56,230 bases of DNA from Burkholderiaceae bacterium (GTDB taxonomy: Bacteria > Pseudomonadota > Gammaproteobacteria > Burkholderiales > Burkholderiaceae_C). The stretch covers positions 1 through 56,230 of the forward strand of contig JAFALA010000097.1 of NCBI GenBank assembly GCA_019234815.1, in the 5' to 3' direction. The position numbers and the translations under genes are program-made. The notes under the pieces are model-generated. The model ran no database searches, had not been told where the DNA came from, and was given only the letters and a program-made list of their open reading frames with translations. Shown piece after piece: positions 1-7,955 of the stretch (positions within the stretch are counted from its first letter, which is position 1; every line of letters starts with the position of its first letter).

Positions 1-59
1 GCTTCCACGACGGACCCATGCACGGCGGAAACCAACCCGCGGATATCAGTCTGATCCAT
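1..59 (-). CDS. Start of a gene running off the left edge; possibly F1-ATPase beta subunit
   Basis: Only the first 19 codons are present, reading MDQTDIRGLVSAVHGSVVE. The ATG at 59-57 is the first ATG after an in-frame TGA a few codons upstream, and a GAAG lies 9-12 bases before it. The G-x-V-x-A-V-x-G-S-V-V-(D/E) pattern resembles the N-terminal beta-barrel of F-type ATPase beta subunits, in particular those that open alternate (N-type) F1Fo operons, where atpD is the first gene. This is a resemblance over a very short stretch and not an identification. Extending the sequence leftwards would settle it. Confidence 0.35.
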   Translation of the reverse strand, partial: MDQTDIRGLVSAVHGSVVE

Positions 60-176
60 CGTCGCAGCAGACTTCGTGTCGCATCACCCCGAGCCGCTGA
101 AATGAAATTCAAATCTTGCGATTGACAGGAGCGACCATATCAGTCCCCCGGGAGCCGGTTCAGGCGCAGCGCCCGA

Positions 177-2636
177 TCAGAAGTGGTAGTTGGCCGATAC
201 ACCCAGCATGCGCGGCGCCAGGGCGCTGCCGTAGTAGAGCTGCGAGGGTTGGCCGGTGATGGCCGAGGCGACGTAGGAGTGGTAGCGGCTCATTTCGGTG
301 CGCTCGTTGAGTGCGTTCTTGACGTACAGGCTGTAGTCCCAGGCGCCGGACTTGAGTCCGCTGCGCAGGTTCAGCATGTGCAATGCATTGACGTCGCGCG
401 TGGTGGGGTCGTAGTTCTGGGTGCCGGTGCTGCCGACGCGGTAGTAGCCGCTGGAGAACTGGTAGTCGGCGCGCGCAAACGCGGCGCCCAGGCCCGTCCA
501 GTGCCAGGTGTATTCAGCGCCGAAGCTGGTGGTCCATTGCGGGGTCGGCAGCGCGTCGCTTGCCTTGACCAGGTATTGGACCGGCGAGAGGCCCAGGGTG
601 TATCCGTGGTTGATCACCGATTGGGTGTATTGCGCGTTGTCGTAGCCGATCGCGGCCGACAGGGTCACGGATTTGGTCGGCTTGCCCTGGATCTCCATGT
701 CGAAGCCCTTGCTGGTGGCCGTGCCCATGTTGGCGATGTAGCCGAAACCGCAGGTGGGCAGCTCGACATTGGTCTGCACATTGCTCCAGTTGATCCAGTA
801 CAGGCTGCCGCTGAATTGCACGGCGCCGTTGGCCAGCGTGTGCTTGGAGCCGAGTTCGTAGCTCCAGACCGAGTCGGACTTGTAGATCAGCGGCTCGACG
901 GTGTTCGTGGCCGTCTGGCCCAGGTTGGTCAGGTCGGTCTGGCAGGTCGGATTGGACGCCAGCGAAGGATTGGCGCCGCCGGGCCGGAAGCCTTCGCTCG
1001 CGGTGGCGTAGTACAGGCTGTCCTGCGTGGCCTGGTAGGACAGGCCGAACTTGGGCGTGATCGGGTGCTCGACGTTGGTGCCGGTGAAGAAATTCAGGCC
1101 GCCGTCCCACCAGCCGTTGAGCGTGCTGTCGTAGTACGAGGTCGTCCGGGTCAGACGCAGGCCCACCGAGGCAGTGAGGTTGGGCTGGATCTTGTAGCTG
1201 GCCTCGCCGTACAAGGCCTGCTCGGTCGACTTGAAATGATCGTTTTCGGTGTAGCTGGTGTTGTTGCCCAGCGGATCGTTGGGGTCGTAGTACGTTCCTG
1301 CCGGGAGGCCGTAGGCCACCACGCCGACCGCGTCATAGAGGGACGAGAGCTGCGCCACGTTCTCGTAGATGTTCTCCATGAATCCCTGATGCGCGACCTG
1401 GAAGTAGGCGCCCGCGATCCACGACAGCCGGGTGCTCTTGCTGTCGGTCGAGGTCAGGCGGATTTCCTCGGTCCAGGTGTCTTGCGAGTTGCGGGTGAAG
1501 GAGTTGGCAATGAAGGTGCCCTTCTGGGTCGGCAGGGCTTGGTAGAAGGGATAGCCCGCCAACGCCGGGGGGAGATTGAGCTGGTTCAAGTACTCGCGTT
1601 CCTCGCCGAAGTTGGAGTAGTCGTCGGTGCGGTCCTCCGTGCGGTTGAGGTTGGACACGATGGCCTTCATCGAAAAGGCGTCGAAGTCGTAGTCCACCGT
1701 CAAGGCGGCAATGCCGAAGTGGTCATGGTTGGGCTGCGGAATCAGGGAGTTGCTCTTGTCCAGTCCCAGCGATTCGGCATAGGTGGCGCGATCGGCCTGC
1801 TTGACGTTCTGGTAGAAGTAGCTCGGCGTGATGGTCAGGCGGTCGGTCGGGGTGATGCGCACGGCCAGGCGGGCCACCTGCGAGTCGCTGGAGTTGATGT
1901 TGCGCTTGAGCAGGTTGCCCGTGGTCTCCGAATAGGAATCTACATAACCGCCTGAATGCTGATCCAACAGGCTCAGGCGGAAGCCCGCCACATCGGTGGC
2001 CAGCGGCGCCTCCAGGATCACGCCCGCCTCGGCGCTCGGCGCGCCGCCTTGCCAGGTCGACGCTTCGGCGTGCGCCATGCCGGTGAGTTCGCCGCGCAGC
2101 TTGGGCGCCGCCGTGATGAAGCGCACCGCGCCACCCTCGGAACTGGATCCGTACAGCGTGCCTTGCGGGCCACGCAGCACTTCCACCCGGTCGAGGTCAA
2201 AGAGTTTGGGGGTCGCATCGCCCGCGCACAGGATGGGGCAGCCGTTGATGTTGAGGATCTGCACCGGCACGTCGTCGATGTAGATGCCGGTGGTGGCCGA
2301 GCCGACGGTGGAGGCGATGCCGCGGATCGCGATGTTCGATTCGCCGGAAGGATCTGGGCTGCTGAGCGTCAGGCCTGGCGTGGAGCGGCTGATGTCGGTC
2401 AGGTCCTTCATGCTCTGCTTTTCGAGCGCGGCGGCGCTGACGGCGGCCACGCTCATGGGCACCTTGCTGACGATCTGTTCGCGGCGCTGCGAGGTGACCA
2501 CCACGGTTTCGAGCTTGCTGGCGTCTTCGCCGCTGTCCGACGCGGAGGGCGGATTGCTCTGGCACCACGCCGCGGTCACGCAGAGCATGCCGGCGGCCAG
2601 CGCAAATCCAGGTTTTCGTCCGTTTCTGAAAGTCAT
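177..2636 (-). CDS. TonB-dependent outer-membrane receptor
   Basis: An 819-residue outer-membrane active transporter, taking up a substrate using TonB-ExbBD energy. It has a signal peptide of about 25 residues, a TonB-box-like ETVVVTSQRRE around residues 43-53, a plug domain to about residue 170 (including IRGIASTVGSATTGIYIDDV and VEVLRGPQGTLYGSSSEGGAV), and then a barrel ending in the terminal aromatic NYHF. AAAGGA lies six bases before the ATG. The style (VVVTSQRREQIVSKVPMSVAAVS) is that of the broad family seen in sphingomonads and environmental proteobacteria, whose substrates vary, so I do not name a substrate. A TetR-type regulator lies just upstream on the same strand and may control it. 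No TonB, ExbB or periplasmic partner is present in the window. Confidence 0.93.
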   Translation of the reverse strand: MTFRNGRKPGFALAAGMLCVTAAWCQSNPPSASDSGEDASKLETVVVTSQRREQIVSKVPMSVAAVSAAALEKQSMKDLTDISRSTPGLTLSSPDPSGESNIAIRGIASTVGSATTGIYIDDVPVQILNINGCPILCAGDATPKLFDLDRVEVLRGPQGTLYGSSSEGGAVRFITAAPKLRGELTGMAHAEASTWQGGAPSAEAGVILEAPLATDVAGFRLSLLDQHSGGYVDSYSETTGNLLKRNINSSDSQVARLAVRITPTDRLTITPSYFYQNVKQADRATYAESLGLDKSNSLIPQPNHDHFGIAALTVDYDFDAFSMKAIVSNLNRTEDRTDDYSNFGEEREYLNQLNLPPALAGYPFYQALPTQKGTFIANSFTRNSQDTWTEEIRLTSTDSKSTRLSWIAGAYFQVAHQGFMENIYENVAQLSSLYDAVGVVAYGLPAGTYYDPNDPLGNNTSYTENDHFKSTEQALYGEASYKIQPNLTASVGLRLTRTTSYYDSTLNGWWDGGLNFFTGTNVEHPITPKFGLSYQATQDSLYYATASEGFRPGGANPSLASNPTCQTDLTNLGQTATNTVEPLIYKSDSVWSYELGSKHTLANGAVQFSGSLYWINWSNVQTNVELPTCGFGYIANMGTATSKGFDMEIQGKPTKSVTLSAAIGYDNAQYTQSVINHGYTLGLSPVQYLVKASDALPTPQWTTSFGAEYTWHWTGLGAAFARADYQFSSGYYRVGSTGTQNYDPTTRDVNALHMLNLRSGLKSGAWDYSLYVKNALNERTEMSRYHSYVASAITGQPSQLYYGSALAPRMLGVSANYHF

Positions 2637-3077
2637 GATGAATCCTTTGATTGGCGAGTTGAAAGCGGGGTCCCCGAACGGGGCGTCAAAGATCGGCTTT
2701 GAATGCGGGCCAAAGGCGGTGGAGCGGTCGCGTCAGTTCGAGACTGCCCATGCGGGGCGCGCCTGGCACGTCGATGTCGGCATGTGCCTGTGACAAGGCG
2801 CGGTGACGGCGAATTCCGGGTCGGACTTGGCTGCATGGCGGCAGCAGCGGCTGCACCAGCTTTCTCAACCCGACGGTCCGAAGTCTTCTCAAGAACATGA
2901 GGCCTTGCCTATGCGGTCATTCGCTCGATCTCGCATTCCCAATCAGAGCAGGCCCGATTTGAAATATGAACGAATGATCAGGTTAAGCTGAAGCCTCAAA
3001 AAAAGAACCCGGGGACTTCCCTAGGTGTAGGGAATCCGCCCGGGTTGGGTGGGGGTGATGCCGCGAGAAGGGGGTGG
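2637..3077. other. Intergenic region between TonB receptor and TetR gene
   Basis: No convincing gene lies here. The part near 2637-2995 should hold the promoter and any operator of the TonB receptor; it has an AT-rich stretch at about 2956-2990. The part nearest the TetR gene holds that gene's terminator at 2998-3046. The short open frames in this stretch lack ribosome sites and protein-like composition. Confidence 0.6.
2998..3046 (-). terminator. Rho-independent terminator of the TetR gene
   Basis: The outer arms AACCCGGG (3006-3013) and CCCGGGTT (3039-3046) and the inner arms TTCCCTA (3017-3023) and TAGGGAA (3028-3034) form a two-part stem with a GGTG loop. On the minus strand the stem is followed by C and a run of seven Ts (2998-3004). 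It lies about 30 bases past the TetR stop. Confidence 0.88.
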
Positions 3078-3746
3078 TCAGCTTGTCGCAGTCAGGCGGT
3101 TGACCAGTGTCAGCGCGCAGGCGCGCAGCTGCGCCTCGATTTGCTGTCTGAGCGCGGGGCGTCTCAACAGCATTTCGGTGGTCAGCTCGTGGAAGACGAC
3201 GAGCAGGGTGTAGGACAGCGCTTCTATCTCAAGCGGGTCGGCTTGGGGTGCCAGCATCTTGAAGGCGCTGGACATGCTGGCTGCAACGGCCTCGTCGTGA
3301 TCCCTAACTAATTGATTCAGCGACGGTATGGCGTACAAGGCATTGATCATGGGATCCAGTCCCGGTTGACCGACGTAGATCTCGCGGATCTCGGCGGACA
3401 TGAGATCCAGGTAGGCCAGCACGTCGGGCACGCCGCTGTTGCTCGGATGCATGGCGTCCATCTTGTCGCGTATCAGCCCCAGCCATTGCAGGGTTAGCGC
3501 GCACACGACCGCTTCCTTGTTGGGGAAGTACTGGTAGACGGAGCCGACCGAAACGCCCGCGGCTGTTGCGATGCGCTTGGTGGTCAGGCGGTCCAGGCCT
3601 TCGGCTTCAATCACCTCGGCCGCGGCCCGCAGGATCAACTCGCGCGACTGCTGTCCGCGTGCCTGCGTGGGGAGGCGCCGGGGTGCGAGTTGGTCATCGA
3701 TGGGCTTGCTGCTGCGTGTTGATTTCTTGGGCGTCGATGTGGACAT
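3078..3746 (-). CDS. TetR/AcrR family transcriptional regulator
   Basis: A one-component repressor of 222 residues from the ATG at 3746. The N-terminal helix-turn-helix is clear (ILRAAAEVIEAEGLDRLTTKRIATAAGVSVGSVYQYFPNKEAVV, about residues 38-82), and the helical ligand-binding domain follows. A longer frame reaches 3788, but the TetR homology begins well inside and the basic tail MSTSTPKKSTRSSK makes a natural start. No strong ribosome site decides between them. The gene lies upstream of, and in the same direction as, the TonB receptor, from which it is separated by a strong terminator. It is divergent from a solute-binding protein gene. Either neighbour could be its target; the ligand is unknown. 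Confidence 0.9.
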   Translation of the reverse strand: MSTSTPKKSTRSSKPIDDQLAPRRLPTQARGQQSRELILRAAAEVIEAEGLDRLTTKRIATAAGVSVGSVYQYFPNKEAVVCALTLQWLGLIRDKMDAMHPSNSGVPDVLAYLDLMSAEIREIYVGQPGLDPMINALYAIPSLNQLVRDHDEAVAASMSSAFKMLAPQADPLEIEALSYTLLVVFHELTTEMLLRRPALRQQIEAQLRACALTLVNRLTATS

Positions 3747-3901
3747 GGTCGGGGCTGAGCGAGGGTAACAACTCATCAGCGCACGCACTTTAAATCAATT
3801 TGAATACCGTTCGCCGCGGGGCCGGGACCCGCCCGGGATGGGAGTTCGGGTGAAATTGTCGGATACTCCAGCCACCAAGCCAGTCGCTGTTCGGGGTTTG
3901 C

Positions 3902-4705
3902 GTGCACACCTTCCGCATCCGGGTTGCCACTTGTCTGAGCGCTCTTGCCTGCGCATCCGCGCTGGCGCAGGAGCCTGCCGCCTGCGGTCCCTACCGCGTG
4001 GCCATGCACGAGTACGGTTGGCTGGGTTTTGCCAGGGACGACTGGGGCGCGGAGGGTATCGACGCCGATGTCCTCGATGAAGTGGCTCGCCGCACGGGAT
4101 GCAGGTTCGAGAAGTTCTTCGATTCGAGGGTACGGATCTGGAACAGCATGGTCAATGGATCGCTAGACATGACGGTCTCGGCGATCCGGACCGAAGACCG
4201 TAAGCAGTTCGCCAGCTTCGTGGTCTATTTCAGGGGCCACAACCGGCTTCTCTTGCGCTCGGACCTGGCGAATTCCGTGCATGCCTTGAAGGACTTCACG
4301 GAGCAGTCGCAGCTGCGCCTGGCCGTGGTGAAGGGCTTCAAGCATGGGCCGCAATGGGACGACTGGATCGACGCGCTGCGGCAGCGGGGTCGGGTGGACG
4401 AATACGCGGACGCGAATGTGGCCGCGCGCCTGGTGGCCCGGGGCCGGGCCGACGCCTTCATCTCGGACCCCATGGTCTGGGGCCGCATTCTTGCCGGCAG
4501 CCAACTGGAGGGCAAGGTCTCCGTGCTGAATGCCTTTCCGGACGAGGACTACATCGCCGGATTTGCGCTGTCGAGAAAGCGCGTCGGCAAGGACGATGTC
4601 CAGAAAATACAAAATGCCGTCGACGCCATGCGCGCCGACGGCACTCTCCTGAAGATTTTCAAGGCCTATGCGCCCGAGGCTGACGCCCTGAACGCCATGC
4701 CCTGA
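3902..4705 (+). CDS. Periplasmic solute-binding protein, SBP_bac_3-like
   Basis: A 267-residue exported protein from a GTG start. The signal peptide ends near ALAQ (residue about 23), and the mature protein has the layout of the polar amino-acid binding family: an early YRVAMHEYG strand, GIDADVLDEVARRTGC, a domain crossover around residues 120-140, and LVARGRADAFISD in the second lobe. There is no permease or ATPase gene nearby, so it may serve a distant transporter or act as a stand-alone sensor or binding protein. It converges on the histidine-rich gene with two bases between the stop codons. Substrate not inferable. Confidence 0.8.
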   Translation: MHTFRIRVATCLSALACASALAQEPAACGPYRVAMHEYGWLGFARDDWGAEGIDADVLDEVARRTGCRFEKFFDSRVRIWNSMVNGSLDMTVSAIRTEDRKQFASFVVYFRGHNRLLLRSDLANSVHALKDFTEQSQLRLAVVKGFKHGPQWDDWIDALRQRGRVDEYADANVAARLVARGRADAFISDPMVWGRILAGSQLEGKVSVLNAFPDEDYIAGFALSRKRVGKDDVQKIQNAVDAMRADGTLLKIFKAYAPEADALNAMP

Positions 4706-4707
4706 CT

Positions 4708-5148
4708 TCAGTCGCGGTGATCGTGTTCGTGCTCGTGACCATGTTCATGGCCGTGCTCGTGGCCATGTTCATATTCATGCTCGTGCTCGTGGTCGTGGTC
4801 ATGCTCATGTTCCTCGTGGTGTTCATGTTCATAGCGCTGCCTGACCCAGTCTTCGTGCACGAACATCACGCGCTTGTCGCAGGCGTTGTAACGGCCGCAG
4901 TAATGGCGCCAGTCGCGCTGATGCTCGGATGGAACGTAGAGGTAGACCGGCGGCGCGGCCAGGGCCACGGGAGACGGCTGAATGATCATCGGCTGCGGCA
5001 GCACGGTCATGGGCAGCGGGCCGTTGCCGATGTTGATCTGGCCGTAGACGCCGGGCTGGTTGACGGAAATGCTGACGCCCACCTGGGCTTGTGCGGCGCC
5101 GGCGGCCATGAGCAGCGTGGCGGCGGCAATGACGATTGATTTGGACAT
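4708..5148 (-). CDS. Exported protein with histidine-rich metal-binding tail
   Basis: 146 residues from the ATG at 5148, chosen because GCGAGG sits at the right distance upstream and a clean signal peptide follows (MSKSIVIAAATLLMAAGAAQA). The mature part has a short beta-like, proline-rich region (VSISVNQPGVYGQINIGNGPLPM) and a YVPSEHQRDWRHYCGRYNACDKRVMFVHEDWVR block, whose two cysteines could form a disulfide. The last 40 or so residues are almost entirely alternating His, Glu, Asp and Gly. This composition predicts binding of Zn, Ni, Cu or Co in the periplasm, as in other histidine-tailed storage or buffer proteins. The front domain is widespread as a short exported hypothetical in Burkholderiales; its function is unknown. 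Confidence 0.85.
   Translation of the reverse strand: MSKSIVIAAATLLMAAGAAQAQVGVSISVNQPGVYGQINIGNGPLPMTVLPQPMIIQPSPVALAAPPVYLYVPSEHQRDWRHYCGRYNACDKRVMFVHEDWVRQRYEHEHHEEHEHDHDHEHEHEYEHGHEHGHEHGHEHEHDHRD
4722..4832 (-). repeat. Low-complexity degenerate repeat encoding the His-Glu tail
   Basis: Degenerate short repeats (variants of CATGAACATGG and CACGAGCACGG on the coding strand) produce the HEH, HEHGHEH and HDHDHEHEHE runs at the end of the exported protein. Such tracts expand and contract by slippage, so the tail length is likely to vary between strains. Confidence 0.8.
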
Positions 5149-5258
5149 CGAGAACCTCGCGTAAAGACAGAACTGAAAGGCGATCATTTTGATAGACCTT
5201 GCGTTCTAAAACGTATGAAACGCCAGGGCCGTTGACCGCCACCGTCTCGGGCGTCGCT

Positions 5259-5894
5259 TCAGGCTTCGTGCCCGACCAGGCTGAGCGCCAGTCCCGCGCA
5301 GACGAAAGAGCCGCCCGCAAAGCGGTTGACCCAGCGCATGTGCTTGGCGTGGGTCAGCCAGCGCGACAGCCTGGCGCCTCCGGCGGCATAGGCGAATTGC
5401 CAGCTGGTTTCAATGACATAGAAGGTGGCGGCCAGCACGGCCAGCTGCGGGGCCTGCGGTGCGCTGGCGTCCGTGAATTGTGGGAACAGTGCTGTGAAGA
5501 AAATGAAGGCCTTGGGGTTGCTCATCGCCACCAGGAAGCCGGTGCGGAACTTGCGGCCCGGGCTGGAGGCATCGTCTTGTTCTCGCTCGTCTGGCACCAC
5601 CAAGGCCGCGGGCTGGGTGCGCCAGGTTTTCACGCCCAGGTAGATCAGGTAGGCCGCCCCGGCGTACTTGACGGCGCTGAACAGCCTCTCGGACGCAGCC
5701 AGCAGCGCGCCCAGGCCGGCCACCGATCCCAGCATGATCAGGCCCAGCGCCGTGAGCAGGCCGGCGCAGGTCGGAAGCGTTTCGCGCACGCCGTGGCGGA
5801 TGCCATGCGTCATCGCCAGCAGCATGTTGGGGCCGGGCGTTGCCGAAACGAAGAACACGGTGACGACAAACAAAAGCCAGGTCTGTAACTGCAA
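5259..5894 (-). CDS. LysE/RhtB family amino-acid exporter
   Basis: An inner-membrane exporter of 211 residues with about six hydrophobic segments. It has the family opening WLLFVVTVFFVSATPGPNMLLAMTHGIRHG, with the conserved PGPN, and GFLVAMSNPKAFIFFTALFPQF in the middle. The start is unusual: a TTG at 5894-5892 placed six bases after a full AAAGGAG (5901-5907). No ATG fits the family N-terminus, and the first in-frame ATGs upstream would add unrelated sequence. Members export homoserine lactones, threonine, lysine or other amino acids; the substrate here is not determinable. It follows the PaaX-like gene on the same strand, 55 bases downstream, and may be cotranscribed. Confidence 0.9.
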   Translation of the reverse strand: MQLQTWLLFVVTVFFVSATPGPNMLLAMTHGIRHGVRETLPTCAGLLTALGLIMLGSVAGLGALLAASERLFSAVKYAGAAYLIYLGVKTWRTQPAALVVPDEREQDDASSPGRKFRTGFLVAMSNPKAFIFFTALFPQFTDASAPQAPQLAVLAATFYVIETSWQFAYAAGGARLSRWLTHAKHMRWVNRFAGGSFVCAGLALSLVGHEA

Positions 5895-5949
5895 GGTCGG
5901 CTCCTTTGGGCATTGGATGGGCAGATCTTCCACGAACCCGAAACGGCGA

Positions 5950-6798
5950 TCAAGCCGAAGCCCGTGGGTCGAGCGGATTTTCGGCCGCCCCTGATTCCCC
6001 GCCCAGCCATTGCTGCCATAGGGCATGCGCCTGCTGCGTGTAGTGCCGGGTGAGCCGGGCCAATTCACGGCGCGGCGCCGAAGCGACAAAGGCCTCCGGC
6101 AGCATGGGATCGCGCACCAGGTGCTGGATGGCCGAGCGGCCGAGCAGCAAGGACTCCCGCAAAGCGCGCGGCACGGCGAGCCTGGGCCATGCGGCCTGGT
6201 GCGCCTTCAGGGCCTCGCTCAAGGCACGGTAGCCCTTGAGCAATTGCGGCGCGTGCCATAGGCCGCGGGCGCGCCGGTCGCTGGTGGGGTCCAGGTCGGC
6301 CAGCCTGAACACCATGGCCTTGGACGCCAAGCCCAGTGCCTGCAGGGCCCGCCATTCCGAGCTCACACTGCCCGCGCGGTTGTCCGGGCGGATGTGCAGA
6401 TCAGGCGCCAGGGCGGAAAATCCGCGCAGGCGCAGCGCCAGTTGATGGTGTCGCCAGAGGGTCTTGTCGGCCCGCGCGATGGCGCCGTCGTGAACCGCGA
6501 TCCATTGGCCGGTCCATTCGACCTCGTCGCCGGGCTCGCTGCGCCAGGCCCGCACCGCCTGGTCCAGGCTCAGGCCGGCGGGGTTGAGCACATATTCGCC
6601 GCGTTCCGCGCGGTCGATCTTCTGGTCGGCCCGCAGACGAGTCAGCGCCACCCGGATGGCGGTTTCGCTGATGTCCATCAGCGCGCCGGCCCGGCACAGG
6701 GCTTGGGCGGACAAAGGTCCGCCTTGCGCGGCGAGCAGGTCCAGCACCAGCTCGGGCGCGCGGGGCAGCGCGATTTCAATATTACATATCGTGTCCAT
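5950..6798 (-). CDS. PaaX-like winged-helix transcriptional regulator
   Basis: A 282-residue regulator of the PaaX family. The N-terminal winged helix is seen in LVLDLLAAQGGPLSAQALCRAGALMDISETAIRVALTRLRADQKIDRAERGEYVLNPAG, and a longer effector domain with the family's WTGQWIAVHDG-type strand follows (residues about 93-105). PaaX of E. coli represses phenylacetate catabolism through phenylacetyl-CoA. No paa genes lie here, so this is a paralogue with another target. It is divergent from the desaturase gene with a 76-base shared gap, the usual arrangement for a local regulator, which makes the desaturase the first candidate target. Confidence 0.87.
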   Translation of the reverse strand: MDTICNIEIALPRAPELVLDLLAAQGGPLSAQALCRAGALMDISETAIRVALTRLRADQKIDRAERGEYVLNPAGLSLDQAVRAWRSEPGDEVEWTGQWIAVHDGAIARADKTLWRHHQLALRLRGFSALAPDLHIRPDNRAGSVSSEWRALQALGLASKAMVFRLADLDPTSDRRARGLWHAPQLLKGYRALSEALKAHQAAWPRLAVPRALRESLLLGRSAIQHLVRDPMLPEAFVASAPRRELARLTRHYTQQAHALWQQWLGGESGAAENPLDPRASA

Positions 6799-6874
6799 GA
6801 TTGAGTAATGTTGAAATGATTATTAGTATGCCTGCATCGCTGAAACATGGAGTCGACTGGATGGAGGCATCGGC
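6799..6874. promoter_or_regulatory. Shared control region of PaaX-like gene and desaturase
   Basis: A 76-base divergent gap that is AT-rich near 6799-6830 (TTGAGTAATGTTGAAATGATTATTAG). It must hold both promoters. I could not pick out a convincing palindromic operator by eye. GGAGG at 6861-6865 is the ribosome site of the desaturase. Confidence 0.45.
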
Positions 6875-7816
6875 ATGGCATTGATGGATGTGATGAGCCC
6901 GGCAGAGTTCAGGGCCTTGACTCGGCCTTCCAGCGTTTGGGCCGTGTGGGTGACAGCGGTCAACGTAGCGTTGATTGCTGCAGGCTTTGCCTTGCCCGCC
7001 CTGTGGCACGGCGCCTGGGCCTGGATTCTGGGCAGCGTGCTGCTCGGCGGGCGGGCGCTGGCGCTGGGCATCCTGGTGCATGACACGGCGCACCTGACGA
7101 TGTTTGCCTCGCGCCGCATGAACGAGTGGATGGGAACCTGGGTGTTCGGCGGCCTGCCCAATGTGGCGTTCCAGGCCTACCGGCGCGGCCATCTGGCGCA
7201 TCACCGCCACGCCGGCACCGAGGCGGACGCCGACCTGGCTTTTGTCGACACCTATCCGGCTTCGGCGGCCAGCCTGGTGCGCAAATGCCTGCGCGACGTG
7301 TCGGGCGTGAACGGTGTCAAGCAATTGTTCTATCAGATCAAAACCTTCAAGTGGCGCGCGCAGCGGCCTTTCCTGGCAGCCCACGCCTTGCTGCTGTCGG
7401 CGCTGTGGGCCCTGGGCGTTCCCCAGGTCTATGCCTGCTGGTGGTTGGGGCAGATTTTTGTCTTTCCCCTGGTGCTGCGCTTGCGCGTGATGGGCGAGCA
7501 TGGCGGCGTGCCGGATCATTTCGATGCCGACCCGCGCGGCAACACCGGCACCACGCTGGCCGGGCCGCTGGCGCGCCTGCTGGTCGGGCCGAACCGCGTC
7601 AACTTCCATCTCGAGCACCATTTGGCCGCTGCAGTGCCTTCGTACCGATTGCCGCAGATGCACAAGATGCTGGCTGAACGGGGTTACTACGCAGGTTGGA
7701 ATTGCATCATGCCCTCGTATGGGGCCGTGATCCGGCGCTGCTGGGCACGCGGCGCGACCGTGCCTGCGCTGGCTGCCAAGCGCCGTGCGCAGGGCAGCTT
7801 GAGCAATATGCAATAA
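6875..7816 (+). CDS. Membrane fatty acid desaturase / hydroxylase family protein
   Basis: A 313-residue integral membrane di-iron enzyme with the three histidine boxes in order: HDTAH at about residue 69, HLAHHRH at about 105-111, and HLEHH at about 248-252, the last within NRVNFHLEHHLAAAVPSYRLPQMH. Four or so hydrophobic segments lie between them. The family introduces double bonds or hydroxyl groups into acyl chains or carotenoids using O2 and reduced ferredoxin or cytochrome b5-like donors. The short size and box spacing fit bacterial acyl-lipid desaturases or beta-carotene hydroxylase-like members. No carotenoid genes are nearby, so the substrate stays open. GGAGG lies nine bases before the ATG. 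Confidence 0.9.
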   Translation: MALMDVMSPAEFRALTRPSSVWAVWVTAVNVALIAAGFALPALWHGAWAWILGSVLLGGRALALGILVHDTAHLTMFASRRMNEWMGTWVFGGLPNVAFQAYRRGHLAHHRHAGTEADADLAFVDTYPASAASLVRKCLRDVSGVNGVKQLFYQIKTFKWRAQRPFLAAHALLLSALWALGVPQVYACWWLGQIFVFPLVLRLRVMGEHGGVPDHFDADPRGNTGTTLAGPLARLLVGPNRVNFHLEHHLAAAVPSYRLPQMHKMLAERGYYAGWNCIMPSYGAVIRRCWARGATVPALAAKRRAQGSLSNMQ

Positions 7817-7868
7817 GCCCTTGTCGCAGGCGGCGCTCCATAAAATTGGATGGCGCTGAGTCCCGTGA

Positions 7869-7890
7869 GCTCGCACGCTTTCTTGCGAGC
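7869..7890. other. Perfect inverted repeat between desaturase and helical protein
   Basis: GCTCGCA (7869-7875) and TGCGAGC (7884-7890) form a 7-bp stem with an 8-base loop. No T run follows on either strand, so it is not a standard terminator. It could be a 5' untranslated hairpin of the next gene. Confidence 0.4.
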
Positions 7891-7955
7891 GAATTCAGAA
7901 CAGATCCTTTCATGTTGTTGGCGCACCCTCATCGGTAAAGGGGAATGCCTTGAAC

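Noticed and set aside
4722..4832. Repetitive block considered as a CRISPR array or VNTR locus
   Set aside because: The repeat has no spacers and is in frame inside the His-rich protein gene.
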